Assembly: GCF_007676705.1 (NCBI RefSeq)
Contig: NZ_VEBF01000009.1
Location: 62,001 to 126,000, forward strand
Origin: Paenibacillus xylanexedens
GTDB taxonomy: Bacteria > Bacillota > Bacilli > Paenibacillales > Paenibacillaceae
Length of the DNA stretch: 64,000 bases
Reading direction: 5' to 3'
Position numbers and translations under genes: made by a program
Part shown: positions 52,447 through 62,620 of the stretch, in pieces
Position numbering within the stretch: the stretch's first letter is position 1
How the letters are laid out: each line of letters begins with the position of its first letter
Notes under the pieces: model-generated
Database searches by the model: none
What the model was told of the DNA's origin: nothing
Seen by the model: the letters and a program-made list of their open reading frames with translations, nothing else

Positions 52447-52516
52447 TCGATTTTAAGTTTTACTTTGGTCGTTACTTCATTTTACTTTGTTCGATTCCTA
52501 TTCTCTTGCTTCACTT

Positions 52517-53947
52517 CTATTCAAAGGAATAGGTGACGTTTGAATTACTTGCTGTAGGGATGAAGTACATGAAGCTTGGGTCCACTTGCAAATAGATGGT
52601 CAGATCAGGCACACCCAGATTAGGAACCGTCAGACTGAACCGACCGTTAGCATCCAGCTTCACCGTTTCCGTACGAATATGTTTCTCTTCTGGAGAAGGA
52701 CCGTGGATTTGGAAAGAGAACGTTTTATTCGCATAAGTCGCGAGTGTTCCCCGTACTTTCAGCGTACGATCCGCTGTATATTCGAACTGCATCAGATGAT
52801 TATCGAGATAATCTTCGTTCCCCGTATCCGGTTCTTGTGGTTCTGTTCCAGGATTCTGTGGATCGGTCACAGGCTCTTGTGAAGGGTAGCTAACCGAGAA
52901 GAAACGTGTCTGGTATGAAATTTCTGCTTTGGACCCGTTCTTCTTTTTCAAACCGGTAATGCGAACGTTGAACGTGTCGCCTGCCTTCAGGGATTTCAAG
53001 TTATCCGGGCGGAAAATGACAGCATAGTTATACCCATAACCATCGGTATTTACGTTGAAAAATGCCTTTACAGGATCACTGCTAACCGGGGTTTTAGATC
53101 CCAATACCCAAGTTTTCTGATCCGATGAACGGATGATCTCCACCTGTACCTCGGAATTGGAAGGCTTTGCGAAGACGTCCGGGTTCAGCTGTGCAGACCA
53201 GGCTTGCGACACATGGAATGCTTCAACAGGGAATGCCCCTTTGTTCGGATACAAGTTGTAATTGTAATTGAGTTTTCCTGAACGGCTTGTATCCATAACC
53301 TGCATGGTGCTGAAATGGCTCGCATAGTTTTTGTTGTCCCGGGATGCAATCCCGAAGCCGACTTTCTTCAGTTGCGGACTCAAAATCCAGCGGCGATGGC
53401 CGAGTGCAGCAATGTTGCTGGCATCCGAATCATCCATATATGCTTCAACACTTTTGACTGCAATGTTGCCGGCAGCAGTATAGGAAGCGTATAGATTGGA
53501 GCTGGAAGTCGACTTGGCTCCCAGATCAAAGAAGTCCTTCGGCATATCTGCCGGACGAGCCGGAAAGTGGGTCAATTCTCCGGTAGAAACAACAACCGCT
53601 CCATGTTGGGCTTGACGATTGAGCGCAGTGTCCAGGACAAGATCGCCCTCTAACCCGGAGAGATAACGATAGAAGTTCGCTGCACCTAGCGCCTGTTCCA
53701 ATGTGGAATCACTTACTACACCAGCAACGTAAGGTGCCTTGGTCGAGGGGTTCTGTGTGAATGTGGCTGTCTGGTCCTTACCACTCATCCATTGCGTCCA
53801 TTTCTGACTGATTTCCTGCTCACTTCGCTCAGGCAGCAGACTGTCGATAGGGGCTGCAGCGATCTGCTGGGTCCCGAGCAGCATGAATAACAGGCCTGCC
53901 AGAGGAAGAGAGAGTAACGAGCGGATGTACCTTTTTTGAATAACCAT
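52517..53947 (-). CDS. secreted CAP-domain protein
   Basis: A 476-residue exported protein. The signal peptide ends near QQIAAA. A CAP/SCP-like domain follows at about 75-210 (LEQALGAANFYRYLSGLEG, LNRQAQHGAVVVSTGELTHFP, ALGHRRWILSPQLKKVGFGIA, with His residues typical of the cavity). Then comes a beta domain and a linker with repeated PQNPGTEPQEPD, ended by an Ig-like beta module. No cell-wall sorting signal is visible. The CAP fold in Bacillales exoproteins is uncharacterised. ATG 53947 follows AAAAGGAG. Confidence 0.87.
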   Translation of the reverse strand: MVIQKRYIRSLLSLPLAGLLFMLLGTQQIAAAPIDSLLPERSEQEISQKWTQWMSGKDQTATFTQNPSTKAPYVAGVVSDSTLEQALGAANFYRYLSGLEGDLVLDTALNRQAQHGAVVVSTGELTHFPARPADMPKDFFDLGAKSTSSSNLYASYTAAGNIAVKSVEAYMDDSDASNIAALGHRRWILSPQLKKVGFGIASRDNKNYASHFSTMQVMDTSRSGKLNYNYNLYPNKGAFPVEAFHVSQAWSAQLNPDVFAKPSNSEVQVEIIRSSDQKTWVLGSKTPVSSDPVKAFFNVNTDGYGYNYAVIFRPDNLKSLKAGDTFNVRITGLKKKNGSKAEISYQTRFFSVSYPSQEPVTDPQNPGTEPQEPDTGNEDYLDNHLMQFEYTADRTLKVRGTLATYANKTFSFQIHGPSPEEKHIRTETVKLDANGRFSLTVPNLGVPDLTIYLQVDPSFMYFIPTASNSNVTYSFE

Positions 53948-54122
53948 GTTCTGATCTCCTTTTAGTTAAAAATATTAATATTATGTATTCGATGTATATT
54001 ATCGACATTAGAGGAATAATTCGTTAGATTTATGAATTGAATTGTTTGTTCGAATTCAGCGATTTTTCAGCCAGAGCCTTTATAATACTCACGGAATCCT
54101 GTATTCGAAAAGGAGTTTTGGC

Positions 54123-55706
54123 ATGTCTAAGATGCTGCAAAAATCGTTTTATCTCATTCTGCTCGTGTTTGTTGCGGTGTTTATTGTTTCGTCCTTGTTG
54201 GTTCGGGCACAGTACAACTACGCTTTGTATGGGGACAATCCCATTCTGAGCATGCAGCAGTGGAGTATTTTTCTCCCGGTCATTCTTTTGCTTCTCGGTT
54301 CAGGTATCGGTCTGTATGCTCTGTGTTTGAAACTGAACCAATACAGTCCGAGGGTTATTATCCCGATCGTACTGCTATGTTCACTGGCGATTCAGATCAT
54401 CATCATTTTCGTATTTCCGAGAGTGCCCACCGATGATTCACAGACCGTTCTCTCACTCGCCATGAACATGTTGTATGACCAAGACTACTCCACGTTTGAA
54501 ACGGGTGGTTATCTGCACATGTTCCCGTTTAATTACTCGATCGTGTTGTACCTGAAGACATTGCTGTACCTGTTCCCGGACAATTATCTGGTCATTAAAC
54601 TATGTAATATTTTGTTTTCAACGTTAACGACATTCATGATTTATCTTATCTACAAACAAGTGAATGACAGATCCACGGAACGTGATTACGGTGTGTTGAT
54701 TTTTGCAGCAACGTATCTACCTTCCCTGTTCCTGAACAACCTGATCTATAACGATGTAATTGCCACAGCATTTCTGACATCATGCCTATACTTCTTCATT
54801 CGTTTTGTACGTGAAAAGTCTTGGAAAACCATCATCATTGCCGCCATATTTCTTGCCATGGGCAACTACTTCCGAAGTATCGGCGTGATCGTGCTGATTG
54901 CTGCCATGATCTATATCCTGCTGAATATGCGTAGCATCGGAGCGAAGAAAGTTATCGTTTCCATCGGTGTGGTGGCTATGTTGTTTAATGTACCAACCTG
55001 GACTCAGAATGCGGTTCTTCAATCCTCCGGAGCAGTGAGCGAAAACGTTGGAGAGAATGCGGCACCTGTCTATATGTGGCTGAACATGGGGATTAATCTG
55101 GAGCGTTTTGGCTTCTGGGACAATATGGAGAGTTATCAGATCTATCAGAGGCAGGCCAACTACAATAAGGCCGAGAGCGCAGAATTGTTCAAACAAGAGA
55201 TTGGCAATAAACTGTCCGAAGCAAGTGCAAGTGACTTGGTGCAGATGTATTACAAAAAGATTATATGGACCTGGACCGAAGGGACGTACCAGATGGACCG
55301 ATACGGAATTGGCAATGAAAGTTCCTTGGGTGCAGGAAGAGGAAGGGGAGGCGGAATCGCAGGCTCCTACAGCTATACCAATGCGATAACACAACTGTTT
55401 CAGGGGGATTCGGCTTATCGGACAGGTTTGCTCTGGATCGTATATGTGATGAATTTCTTGATGTACTGTTTTATTTTCATCCGGTTGGTCGGTGGAATTC
55501 GTCGTAAACGGTATGATGAAGTCTCATTGATTCTGGTCATTCTCGGATTCATCGGATTTTATATTCTGTGGGAGATTAAGTCCAGATACATCTACCCTGT
55601 ATATCCACTGTTGGTTGTGCTGTCCTACATGGGATTCAAAGATACGTATGATTTCATATTCCATCGTAAAGGCATCTTGGAGAGGTATTCCCTGAGAAAA
55701 AGGTGA
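54123..55706 (+). CDS. membrane glycosyltransferase, GT39-like
   Basis: A 527-residue integral membrane protein with about 11-12 helices. The first external loop carries the acidic pair PTDDSQTVLSLAMN, the usual catalytic Asp site of C-type glycosyltransferases that use polyprenyl-phosphate sugars. The loop LHMFPFNYSIVLYLKTLLYLF and the large C-terminal external segment fit GT39/ArnT-like enzymes. ATG 54123 follows AAAAGGAG by 7 nt; an upstream ATG has none. A lipoprotein gene follows 4 bases later, so they form an operon, perhaps with a shared surface role. Acceptor unknown. Confidence 0.82.
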   Translation: MSKMLQKSFYLILLVFVAVFIVSSLLVRAQYNYALYGDNPILSMQQWSIFLPVILLLLGSGIGLYALCLKLNQYSPRVIIPIVLLCSLAIQIIIIFVFPRVPTDDSQTVLSLAMNMLYDQDYSTFETGGYLHMFPFNYSIVLYLKTLLYLFPDNYLVIKLCNILFSTLTTFMIYLIYKQVNDRSTERDYGVLIFAATYLPSLFLNNLIYNDVIATAFLTSCLYFFIRFVREKSWKTIIIAAIFLAMGNYFRSIGVIVLIAAMIYILLNMRSIGAKKVIVSIGVVAMLFNVPTWTQNAVLQSSGAVSENVGENAAPVYMWLNMGINLERFGFWDNMESYQIYQRQANYNKAESAELFKQEIGNKLSEASASDLVQMYYKKIIWTWTEGTYQMDRYGIGNESSLGAGRGRGGGIAGSYSYTNAITQLFQGDSAYRTGLLWIVYVMNFLMYCFIFIRLVGGIRRKRYDEVSLILVILGFIGFYILWEIKSRYIYPVYPLLVVLSYMGFKDTYDFIFHRKGILERYSLRKR

Positions 55707-55710
55707 TCAT

Positions 55711-56244
55711 ATGCGCAAAAATAGATATTTCACATCGGTTACGCTGCTCCTGCTGCTGGGATACTCGGTGATGCTGACGGCTTGCGATGTTATTACCGCC
55801 CAAAATATTACCAACACCGGTTCTGCACAAGGCATGCCGAATGGCGGTGGCCAGGGGATGAACGGAGGAACATCAAGAGGTGGAAGAGGCGCCGCGGGCA
55901 TGAATGACCGTACAGGAAGTCCGGACATGATGCAGGGGATGATGAATGCTGATATTACAGGTAGGGTCATCTCCGTGACTGGAAACACAGTCACTCTGGC
56001 GTTACTTGAGGTGCAGGATACCTCATCTCCAAGCATGGAATGGATGGATACGGGAATGGAAATGAAATTGAATATAACTGATGATGTTGCTATCACTGAA
56101 GGCATGGGAACGCCGCGTTCGGGTAATTCCAGCCCAAATGCGAATTCATCCATTCAAGTGTCTGATCTTCAAGAAGAAGGCATCGTTATGGTGTGGTATA
56201 AGGACAACACCGAGACGGTCGAACGGATGGCGGTTGTCCAGTAA
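55711..56244 (+). CDS. Gly/Met-rich lipoprotein
   Basis: A 177-residue lipoprotein with lipobox LTAC. Residues about 38-82 are low-complexity Gly/Met/Asn/Arg (GMPNGGGQGMNGG, RGGRGAAGMND, DMMQGMM). The C-terminal 95 residues form a small beta domain (ITGRVISVTGNTVTLALLEV) that resembles an OB/DUF5666-like fold. Its ribosome binding site AAAGGTGAT overlaps the end of the glycosyltransferase gene, so the two are coupled. Function unknown. Confidence 0.78.
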   Translation: MRKNRYFTSVTLLLLLGYSVMLTACDVITAQNITNTGSAQGMPNGGGQGMNGGTSRGGRGAAGMNDRTGSPDMMQGMMNADITGRVISVTGNTVTLALLEVQDTSSPSMEWMDTGMEMKLNITDDVAITEGMGTPRSGNSSPNANSSIQVSDLQEEGIVMVWYKDNTETVERMAVVQ

Positions 56245-56334
56245 AAGATGCTGGGAATTTCGTTATTTTGTAATTGCTTACATTCGGTCTATGGGTTATT
56301 ATGGAAACAGCTGTTTTTGAAGGGAGTGAGCGTC

Positions 56335-56480
56335 ATGAAACGACGGTCTAAGAAGGTATGTTCTATTACTACAATGAAGGTAAGAACGAACTGAATAATT
56401 CCGGCAGACCATCAGATGCAGGGTGGAACACATCCAGTTTCCCAGTCGATCTGAGATCTGTCGATATAATAGGGATATAA
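56335..56480 (+). pseudogene. small gene with a possible frameshift
   Basis: GAAGGGAG gives an excellent start at ATG 56335, but that frame stops after 20 residues. The adjacent frame from about 56358 reads on as MFYYYNEGKNELNNSG... to WNTSSFPVDLRSVDIIGI and a stop at 56480, which looks like real protein. A TTGCTT/TATTAT promoter with 17-bp spacer precedes it. A one-base shift near 56350 would join them into about 48 residues. Not recognised. Confidence 0.4.
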
Positions 56481-56499
56481 CTGCTCATTTTTTTCTGGC

Positions 56500-56585
56500 G
56501 TATGCGAGGTTTATTTGCTTGTGCAAATTTCTCATACACTCAGAATTTTTTTGAAGCCGCAGGCATAGCCTGCGGCTTTTTGCGC
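56500..56585 (+). terminator. two consecutive hairpin terminators
   Basis: GTATGCGAG..ATTTGC pairs with GCAAAT..CTCATAC (56500-56537), followed by a T-run at 56545-56552. Then AGCCGCAGGC (56555-56564) pairs with GCCTGCGGCT (56568-56577), followed by TTTT. Confidence 0.85.
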
Positions 56586-56648
56586 GCAAAAATAGGTATT
56601 CGAAGGCTACAAGCAATGCACATGAACGATTAAAAAGGAGAAATGCCC

Positions 56649-57644
56649 ATGTTAACATTAAAATATTTATTTCAAAATAACGACCTTGCCGAGATGATCC
56701 TGAAGAATTGGAGTTATGATCCCGAGTCGCTGGACATGTTTCAGTATTATCGCATATCCTCCAATGCCGTGTATCCGTTCAGAGATCAGGGGGAAGTGCG
56801 ATTGCTTCGTTTTGCCCCGGTAGAGGAAAAAAATCAAATCAATCTTATAGCGGAACTGGAGTTCCTCCGATATCTTCGAACGAATCATTATGGAGCTATG
56901 GAGGCTATGCCTTCTCTTTCAGGAACAGAACTCGTAGAAGCTCACACGCCATGGGGAACGTACTATGCTTCTGTATTCAAGCGAGTACCCGGATCACAGT
57001 TAGGAGGCATAGAATTGAATGATGCCATTTTGTACTGCTATGGTCAGGCATTGGGTGAGCTGCACCAGCTATCGCGTAGGTTCACACCTGAGCAGGAGGA
57101 GAAGCGACGCTGGACCTATACGGATGTGTTGAATTGGATGCAGGAGAACCTGAGGGATTTTCCAACAGAGACGTCAGCTCTGAACGAGGTGGAGTTCCTC
57201 CGAACATATTTTGCGACTTGGCCGATGACCCAGCAAAATTTCGGACTCATCCACTACGATTTTGAACCGGACAATGTCTTCTATGACGAAGGAAGCATGT
57301 CTTGTTATGCCATTGATTTTGATGACTCGATGTATCACTGGTACGCGATGGATGTGGAGCAGAGTCTGGAGAGCTTACGTGAGGAGATCGAGCCTGAGCA
57401 ATGGGAAGTGAAGAAGCAACAGTTTCTGAACGGGTACTGGTCCAAGGCAGGAGAACGTTATGATCTGGAGGATATGTTCCCCGCTTGTCGTCGTTTTGCC
57501 AACTTGTACGGATATGTGCGTATGCTTCGATCTGTTGCAGAGCAGTGGTCACATGAACCGGAGTGGATGAGCGGACTAAGAGCGAGGTTGGAGAGGAAGA
57601 TGACAGAAAAGGCAGAGCAATTCGGAAAGACAATAGAATGCTGA
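56649..57644 (+). CDS. aminoglycoside-phosphotransferase-fold kinase
   Basis: A 331-residue APH-fold phosphotransferase: VYPFRDQGEVRLLRFAPVEEK as the N-lobe strand pair (Arg where Lys is usual), the catalytic loop GLIHYDFEPDNVFYD and the metal site YAIDFDDSMYHWYAMDV. It resembles the MTR-kinase/HrkT-like branch of unassigned kinases. AAGGAG lies 8 nt before ATG 56649; the ATG two codons earlier is too close to that site. Only about 340 bases separate it from the NRPS cluster, but it has its own terminator region. Confidence 0.85.
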   Translation: MLTLKYLFQNNDLAEMILKNWSYDPESLDMFQYYRISSNAVYPFRDQGEVRLLRFAPVEEKNQINLIAELEFLRYLRTNHYGAMEAMPSLSGTELVEAHTPWGTYYASVFKRVPGSQLGGIELNDAILYCYGQALGELHQLSRRFTPEQEEKRRWTYTDVLNWMQENLRDFPTETSALNEVEFLRTYFATWPMTQQNFGLIHYDFEPDNVFYDEGSMSCYAIDFDDSMYHWYAMDVEQSLESLREEIEPEQWEVKKQQFLNGYWSKAGERYDLEDMFPACRRFANLYGYVRMLRSVAEQWSHEPEWMSGLRARLERKMTEKAEQFGKTIEC

Positions 57645-57983
57645 GGTTGTCCCCATTTAGCCTAGGCTAGTCGTAATTCATAAGCACAGAAGTTAGAAAT
57701 AATTCATGTTAATCCAGTTCCGTGATTAGATGCAGATCCTCTGGATCTATCACGGGACTTTTCAGTTTGTTCGAACTTTACCGAACAATGAAACGAAGGT
57801 GGATAACTTGTAGAAAGATTGGTTGGGACTTTCATTATTTTCATATGGAATGGGTGATATTGATGTCGGAATATCTACATTTTTGTTAAAAAAACAACTA
57901 AAATAGTTATTGATTAAATTGGGATGGGATGATAAGTTGTAATTAACTTATTTTAGGATAAATTATATATAAAGGAGAATTAG
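57645..57983. other. spacer ahead of the NRPS cluster
   Basis: A hairpin at 57719-57747 (CCGTGAT/ATCACGG with inner AGATCC/GGATCT) then CTTTTC is a likely terminator of the kinase gene. The remaining 200 bases are AT-rich and hold the NRPS promoter, which I cannot place exactly. A small dyad AACTA..TAGTT lies near 57898. Confidence 0.5.
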
Positions 57984-60900
57984 ATGGGAAATGTATGCGT
58001 CGATCTGCATCCTTTAACAGAGCATCAACAACGAATATGGTATATGGAGATGTTATATCCGAATTCAGATGTATGGATGATTACAGCAAAGATAAGCATA
58101 CCGGAACCGATCAATTTCATCTTGCTAGAGCGGTCCATTAACCGGGTTTTGAAGAATAAGGAACTGCTTCGAACCCGAATTATACTGGATCAAGGCGAGA
58201 AGAAACAGTACATCCAACCTTATAAGTACAGATCACTCAAGCATATTCATGAAGGGCCAGCCTTGACGGATATGACATGGACTCAGTATGTAGATAACCA
58301 TCCGATCCATGTACACAGTGAAGATCTATGCCAGATATATACGTACGAAGGTCATGGACAATACGGATATATCATTCAGATCCACCATATTATCTGTGAT
58401 GGGTTGGGTTTAGTCCAGTTGACGAATGAGATTACAGAGACCTATCATGCCGAATTGAAGGATGGCAACACAGGCACAGTGGAATCTACGACTCACGATT
58501 ATGAAAACTATGTACATAGTGAACAGCAATATTTCACTTCGAAACGCTATGCGAAAGATCAGGCCTTTTGGAGAGAGAAGTTTCATACGATTCCCGAATT
58601 TATGGAACTGAAACCGCACAATCCCCTTTTAACTCACACCGCAGCCAGAAGAAAAACGATGAATATGGATCACTCCATGTATGTACGTTTGAAAGAGTTC
58701 TGTCGTCAGAAGAATGTCAGCGTATTCACCTTTTTTCTCTCAAATCTAGCAATTCTGCTGAATAAACTCACTCACCATACCGATTTGGTCGTTGGAACCA
58801 ACTACGCGAACCGCACTAGTAAAACAGATAAAGACATGATTGGCATGTTTGTCACAACCATACCTGTCAGGATCGGGGTAGAACCTTCTGAATCTGTGTT
58901 AACCTTACTGCAACGTATTTCTAACGAACAAAAAGAAATGTTACGTCATCAGAAATATCCCTATAATCAGCTGATCCGTGAACTCAGAGAATCGCTCTCG
59001 CTACCAGAACTGAACAGACTGTTCGGCATATCTCTTGTCTACCGTCCGGAAAGCTTTAACAAGATGCAAGGACATCATATCGACCTGGACAACAAGTTTA
59101 ACGGACACGAGACGAATGATCTGCTTATCAATATTATTGAAAAAATGAATGAGGATCGTATCATACTCCAGTTGGATTATCGGACAGAATTGTTCAGTGA
59201 AACGTATATGGATAATGTGCTCAATCAGTTTCTTGCGGTTACAGAGGCAATTCTGGAACAATCCGAACTAAGAATTGAACAGATTAGCATTGTTAGCGAA
59301 GCCGATAAACAATCGATGCTAACCGATTTTAATAATACCGAGGTAGTGTATCCGAGCAATAAAACCGTGATCCAGTTGTTTGAAGAACAGGCTGCTGCTA
59401 CTCCTCAACATACAGCACTTATCCTGGGGGATAAGGAGATGAACTATGAACAGCTAAATGCCAAAGCTAACGACTTGGCCAGAGTACTAATCAATAGAGG
59501 AATTAAGCAGCGAGAACTAGTAGGCATTATTGTATCCCACAGTATGGAAATGGTTATTGCAATTCTGGCAGTTATGAAAGCCGGGTGTGCTTATATTCCG
59601 ATTGATCCCGAGTATCCCGATGAGCGAATTCAACATATTTTAAAGGACTCTCAGGTAAGGTTTGTCCTGGTAAACCAACAAATAGAAATGCCGGACAGTG
59701 TAGATGTCATACATCTGCTTGAAGATCATGGCGGGCAGATCGTAACAGATAATCTGAACTTAACCATAGATATGAAGGATCTCGCTTATGTCATATATAC
59801 ATCAGGATCAACAGGAGCACCAAAGGGTGTATTAGTGGAGCATAAGGGGTTGACCAACTATATATGGTGGGCAAGTGAGACCTATGTTGCTGACAGGAAA
59901 ACGACATTCTCACTGTATTCTTCCATCGCGTTCGACCTTACCGTCACCTCCGTCTTCACGCCGCTAATCACGGGCAATGCAGTGATTATCTATAACTCGT
60001 CCCATAACAAGGCGTTGATTGCGGAGGTTGTCTTGGATTCACGAGTGGATCTGATCAAGCTGACTCCTGCTCATCTGCAACTGATCCAGGATATGAACCT
60101 TATGGACAGATCCAATGTCAGAACATTTATTGTGGGGGGAGATAATCTAAGTACTTCACTGGCCGCAAACATTACCCGCCAAAGCAAGCATGAGGTTACC
60201 ATTTTCAATGAATATGGACCGACAGAGACGGTGGTGGGCTGCATGATCTATACCTACAATCCTCATGTCGACCTAACCGAGTACGTACCCATCGGCAGGC
60301 CTATTCAGAACACCTCCATATATGTGCTTGATCAATCCCTTCGATACGTGCCTGTTGGCGTTCAGGGTGAACTGTTGGTTGGGGGAGACGGAGTAACCAG
60401 AGGCTATCTGAACCGACCCGAATTGACGGAGAGAAAATACGTTGAACACCCGGATCATCCAGGTGAGCGATTGTACCGCACGGGTGATCTATGCAGGTTA
60501 AGGGAAGACGGTCAGATGGAATACCTCGGAAGAATGGACGATCAGGTGAAGATTCGAGGGTATCGAATTGAATTGGGAGAGGTCAAGGCAGCTTTCTTGA
60601 AGATAAAAGGAGTCCGGGATGTTGCTGTGAGCGTCAAGACGGATCAGCATTCCCGTCAGCTATGTGCTTATTACGTGAGCGATGTACATGTAACACGGAG
60701 GATGATTCGGGATACCCTGGTATCTCTGTTGCCAGAGTATATGGTTCCCACACATCTGATCAAGGTATCGTCCATACCGCTTACAATTAACGGAAAGATT
60801 GATTATTTAGCGTTATCGATAGAGAAGCCCCAATTGGATGATCAAGATAATCCATATGTAGCCCCAAGTTCTATCATGGAACAGACGTTATCTGTCATAT

Positions 60901-62609
60901 GGTCTGAGATTCTGGACCTAAAAGAGGTAGGGGTGACAGACCATTTTTACGAACATGGTGGAGATTCGCTCAAGTTGATTCAGATCTATACAAGACTTTC
61001 CGAGATAGGTTTTGATTTTTCGATTAACGATATGTTTAATTTCCCTACAATTCAATCCTTAAGTTCACATCTGGATCAAGTCATGGAAGGAAAGGCAGGC
61101 AAGATGAGTATGGAACAAAACACAATGAAGAGATCCAAAGTGGACGTATTGAACGGAATTATGGACAAGCCGATTTTCGTGTCAACGGATATTCCCAGAG
61201 TGGACCCGGCGCTCAAAGGTGTAATGTCATTCAATCAGGAATCCTTGTGGCTGGTTGAACAGTTCGAAGGGAAGAGCACCAAGTATAATATTCCTGGACA
61301 TATTATTTTCGAAGGCACGTTTTCGGAAGACGCTTACATCTATGCATTGAATCAGATTGTACAGCGGCATGATGTATTGAGAACATATTTTGTTATAGAG
61401 AATAATATACCGGTGCAGCGAATCAGACCTTACGAGCCATTTAATATTGAGGTCCAGGTTTCACTGAGTGATGCTTCCGAAGCTAGTCTGAAGCGTGTGA
61501 TTGAAGAAGAATCAAGACACCAGTTTAACTTGGAAAAAGGGCCTATGTACTATTTTAGATTGTATCGAATCCATGCACATCAATATTTTGCCTATTTTAA
61601 TTTTCATCATATTATCTTTGATGGTTGGTCTCAGGATATTCTGATGGCTGAACTGGGGTCGTTCTATAATGCATATCTCAGGGGAGAAAATACAGCAACA
61701 GAGGATCTGACTATTCAATATTCCGACTATTCATATTGGCAAAAAGAGAAATGGATTGCTACCGAATTTCCCACGTTACTGGATTATTGGTGCAACCAGT
61801 TGGGAAGTACCATCAACCAAACGGTGAAAGTGTTGCCTTATGATCGGGAGCCGTCGCTGAACAACGGAGATACCGGGGATGTGCTCCTCGCGGAAATTCC
61901 AATTCAAACCATTGAAATGATCAAAAAGGCGGGTATGAAAAACAATGCCAGTCTGTACATCACTTTGCTCACCGCTTATAAAATGTTGCTGCACTTTTAC
62001 TCGGGTGAAACCGAGATTGTCGTAGGGACCCCTGTTGCGAACCGGAATCGTGCCGAAGTCCAGAGATTGATTGGATATTTCTCCAACAGTCTTGCTTTGA
62101 AGACGGGGATGGACCCGCAACAGTCCATAGACGCCCAGATCGTTTCTGTTAGAAATACGGTATTTGAGGCATTTGATCATCAGGAGATGCCTTTCGGCAA
62201 ACTGATTGAACTGTTGAACCCGGATCGTACTTCGGCGTTGACCCCCTTCTTTCAGACGTGGTTTGTACTTGATGTTAAAAATACGTACAACATCGAAGGG
62301 TTGAATATTTCCCAGAATGAAATTCTGTGGGGACACAGCGGCAAGAGCAAATGGGATCTGACATTGAATCTCATCGAGGCTGATCATGCAATGAATGCTG
62401 TGGTTGAATACAAGACGGAGTTGTTTGGTAAATCCACTATGAAGAGATTCCTGCATGACTATATAGCTGTAGTGAACCTGATTGCAGCCGACTCCTCGCG
62501 TAGTCTTCAGGCTGTACGTCATGATTGGGAGGTGGTGTCCCACGAGTACAAGATGGTATTGCTGAACAGCAGTAAAAGCAAGAAGAAATTCAACAAAATT
62601 AAATCTTAG
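57984..62609 (+). CDS. nonribosomal peptide synthetase, C-A(Asn)-T-C
   Basis: A 1541-residue synthetase. The N-terminal condensation domain (1-440) has HHIICDG at 134-140 and an opening LTEHQQRIWYMEMLYPN that resembles starter C domains that accept an acyl group. The adenylation domain has YTSGSTGAPKG (about 605-615), EYGPTET (743-749), YRTGDL, GRMDDQVKIRGYRIELGEV and the invariant Lys938. The ten pocket residues (651, 652, 655, 692, 716, 718, 743, 751, 752, 938) read D-L-T-K-I-G-E-V-G-K, one change from the asparagine code I recall. The carrier Ser is 995 in HGGDSL. A second C domain of LCL type (HHIIFDG at 1208-1214) ends the protein; there is no epimerase or thioesterase. ATG 57984 follows AAAGGAG. 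Confidence 0.93.
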   Translation: MGNVCVDLHPLTEHQQRIWYMEMLYPNSDVWMITAKISIPEPINFILLERSINRVLKNKELLRTRIILDQGEKKQYIQPYKYRSLKHIHEGPALTDMTWTQYVDNHPIHVHSEDLCQIYTYEGHGQYGYIIQIHHIICDGLGLVQLTNEITETYHAELKDGNTGTVESTTHDYENYVHSEQQYFTSKRYAKDQAFWREKFHTIPEFMELKPHNPLLTHTAARRKTMNMDHSMYVRLKEFCRQKNVSVFTFFLSNLAILLNKLTHHTDLVVGTNYANRTSKTDKDMIGMFVTTIPVRIGVEPSESVLTLLQRISNEQKEMLRHQKYPYNQLIRELRESLSLPELNRLFGISLVYRPESFNKMQGHHIDLDNKFNGHETNDLLINIIEKMNEDRIILQLDYRTELFSETYMDNVLNQFLAVTEAILEQSELRIEQISIVSEADKQSMLTDFNNTEVVYPSNKTVIQLFEEQAAATPQHTALILGDKEMNYEQLNAKANDLARVLINRGIKQRELVGIIVSHSMEMVIAILAVMKAGCAYIPIDPEYPDERIQHILKDSQVRFVLVNQQIEMPDSVDVIHLLEDHGGQIVTDNLNLTIDMKDLAYVIYTSGSTGAPKGVLVEHKGLTNYIWWASETYVADRKTTFSLYSSIAFDLTVTSVFTPLITGNAVIIYNSSHNKALIAEVVLDSRVDLIKLTPAHLQLIQDMNLMDRSNVRTFIVGGDNLSTSLAANITRQSKHEVTIFNEYGPTETVVGCMIYTYNPHVDLTEYVPIGRPIQNTSIYVLDQSLRYVPVGVQGELLVGGDGVTRGYLNRPELTERKYVEHPDHPGERLYRTGDLCRLREDGQMEYLGRMDDQVKIRGYRIELGEVKAAFLKIKGVRDVAVSVKTDQHSRQLCAYYVSDVHVTRRMIRDTLVSLLPEYMVPTHLIKVSSIPLTINGKIDYLALSIEKPQLDDQDNPYVAPSSIMEQTLSVIWSEILDLKEVGVTDHFYEHGGDSLKLIQIYTRLSEIGFDFSINDMFNFPTIQSLSSHLDQVMEGKAGKMSMEQNTMKRSKVDVLNGIMDKPIFVSTDIPRVDPALKGVMSFNQESLWLVEQFEGKSTKYNIPGHIIFEGTFSEDAYIYALNQIVQRHDVLRTYFVIENNIPVQRIRPYEPFNIEVQVSLSDASEASLKRVIEEESRHQFNLEKGPMYYFRLYRIHAHQYFAYFNFHHIIFDGWSQDILMAELGSFYNAYLRGENTATEDLTIQYSDYSYWQKEKWIATEFPTLLDYWCNQLGSTINQTVKVLPYDREPSLNNGDTGDVLLAEIPIQTIEMIKKAGMKNNASLYITLLTAYKMLLHFYSGETEIVVGTPVANRNRAEVQRLIGYFSNSLALKTGMDPQQSIDAQIVSVRNTVFEAFDHQEMPFGKLIELLNPDRTSALTPFFQTWFVLDVKNTYNIEGLNISQNEILWGHSGKSKWDLTLNLIEADHAMNAVVEYKTELFGKSTMKRFLHDYIAVVNLIAADSSRSLQAVRHDWEVVSHEYKMVLLNSSKSKKKFNKIKS

Positions 62610-62620
62610 GAGGAGTAACC

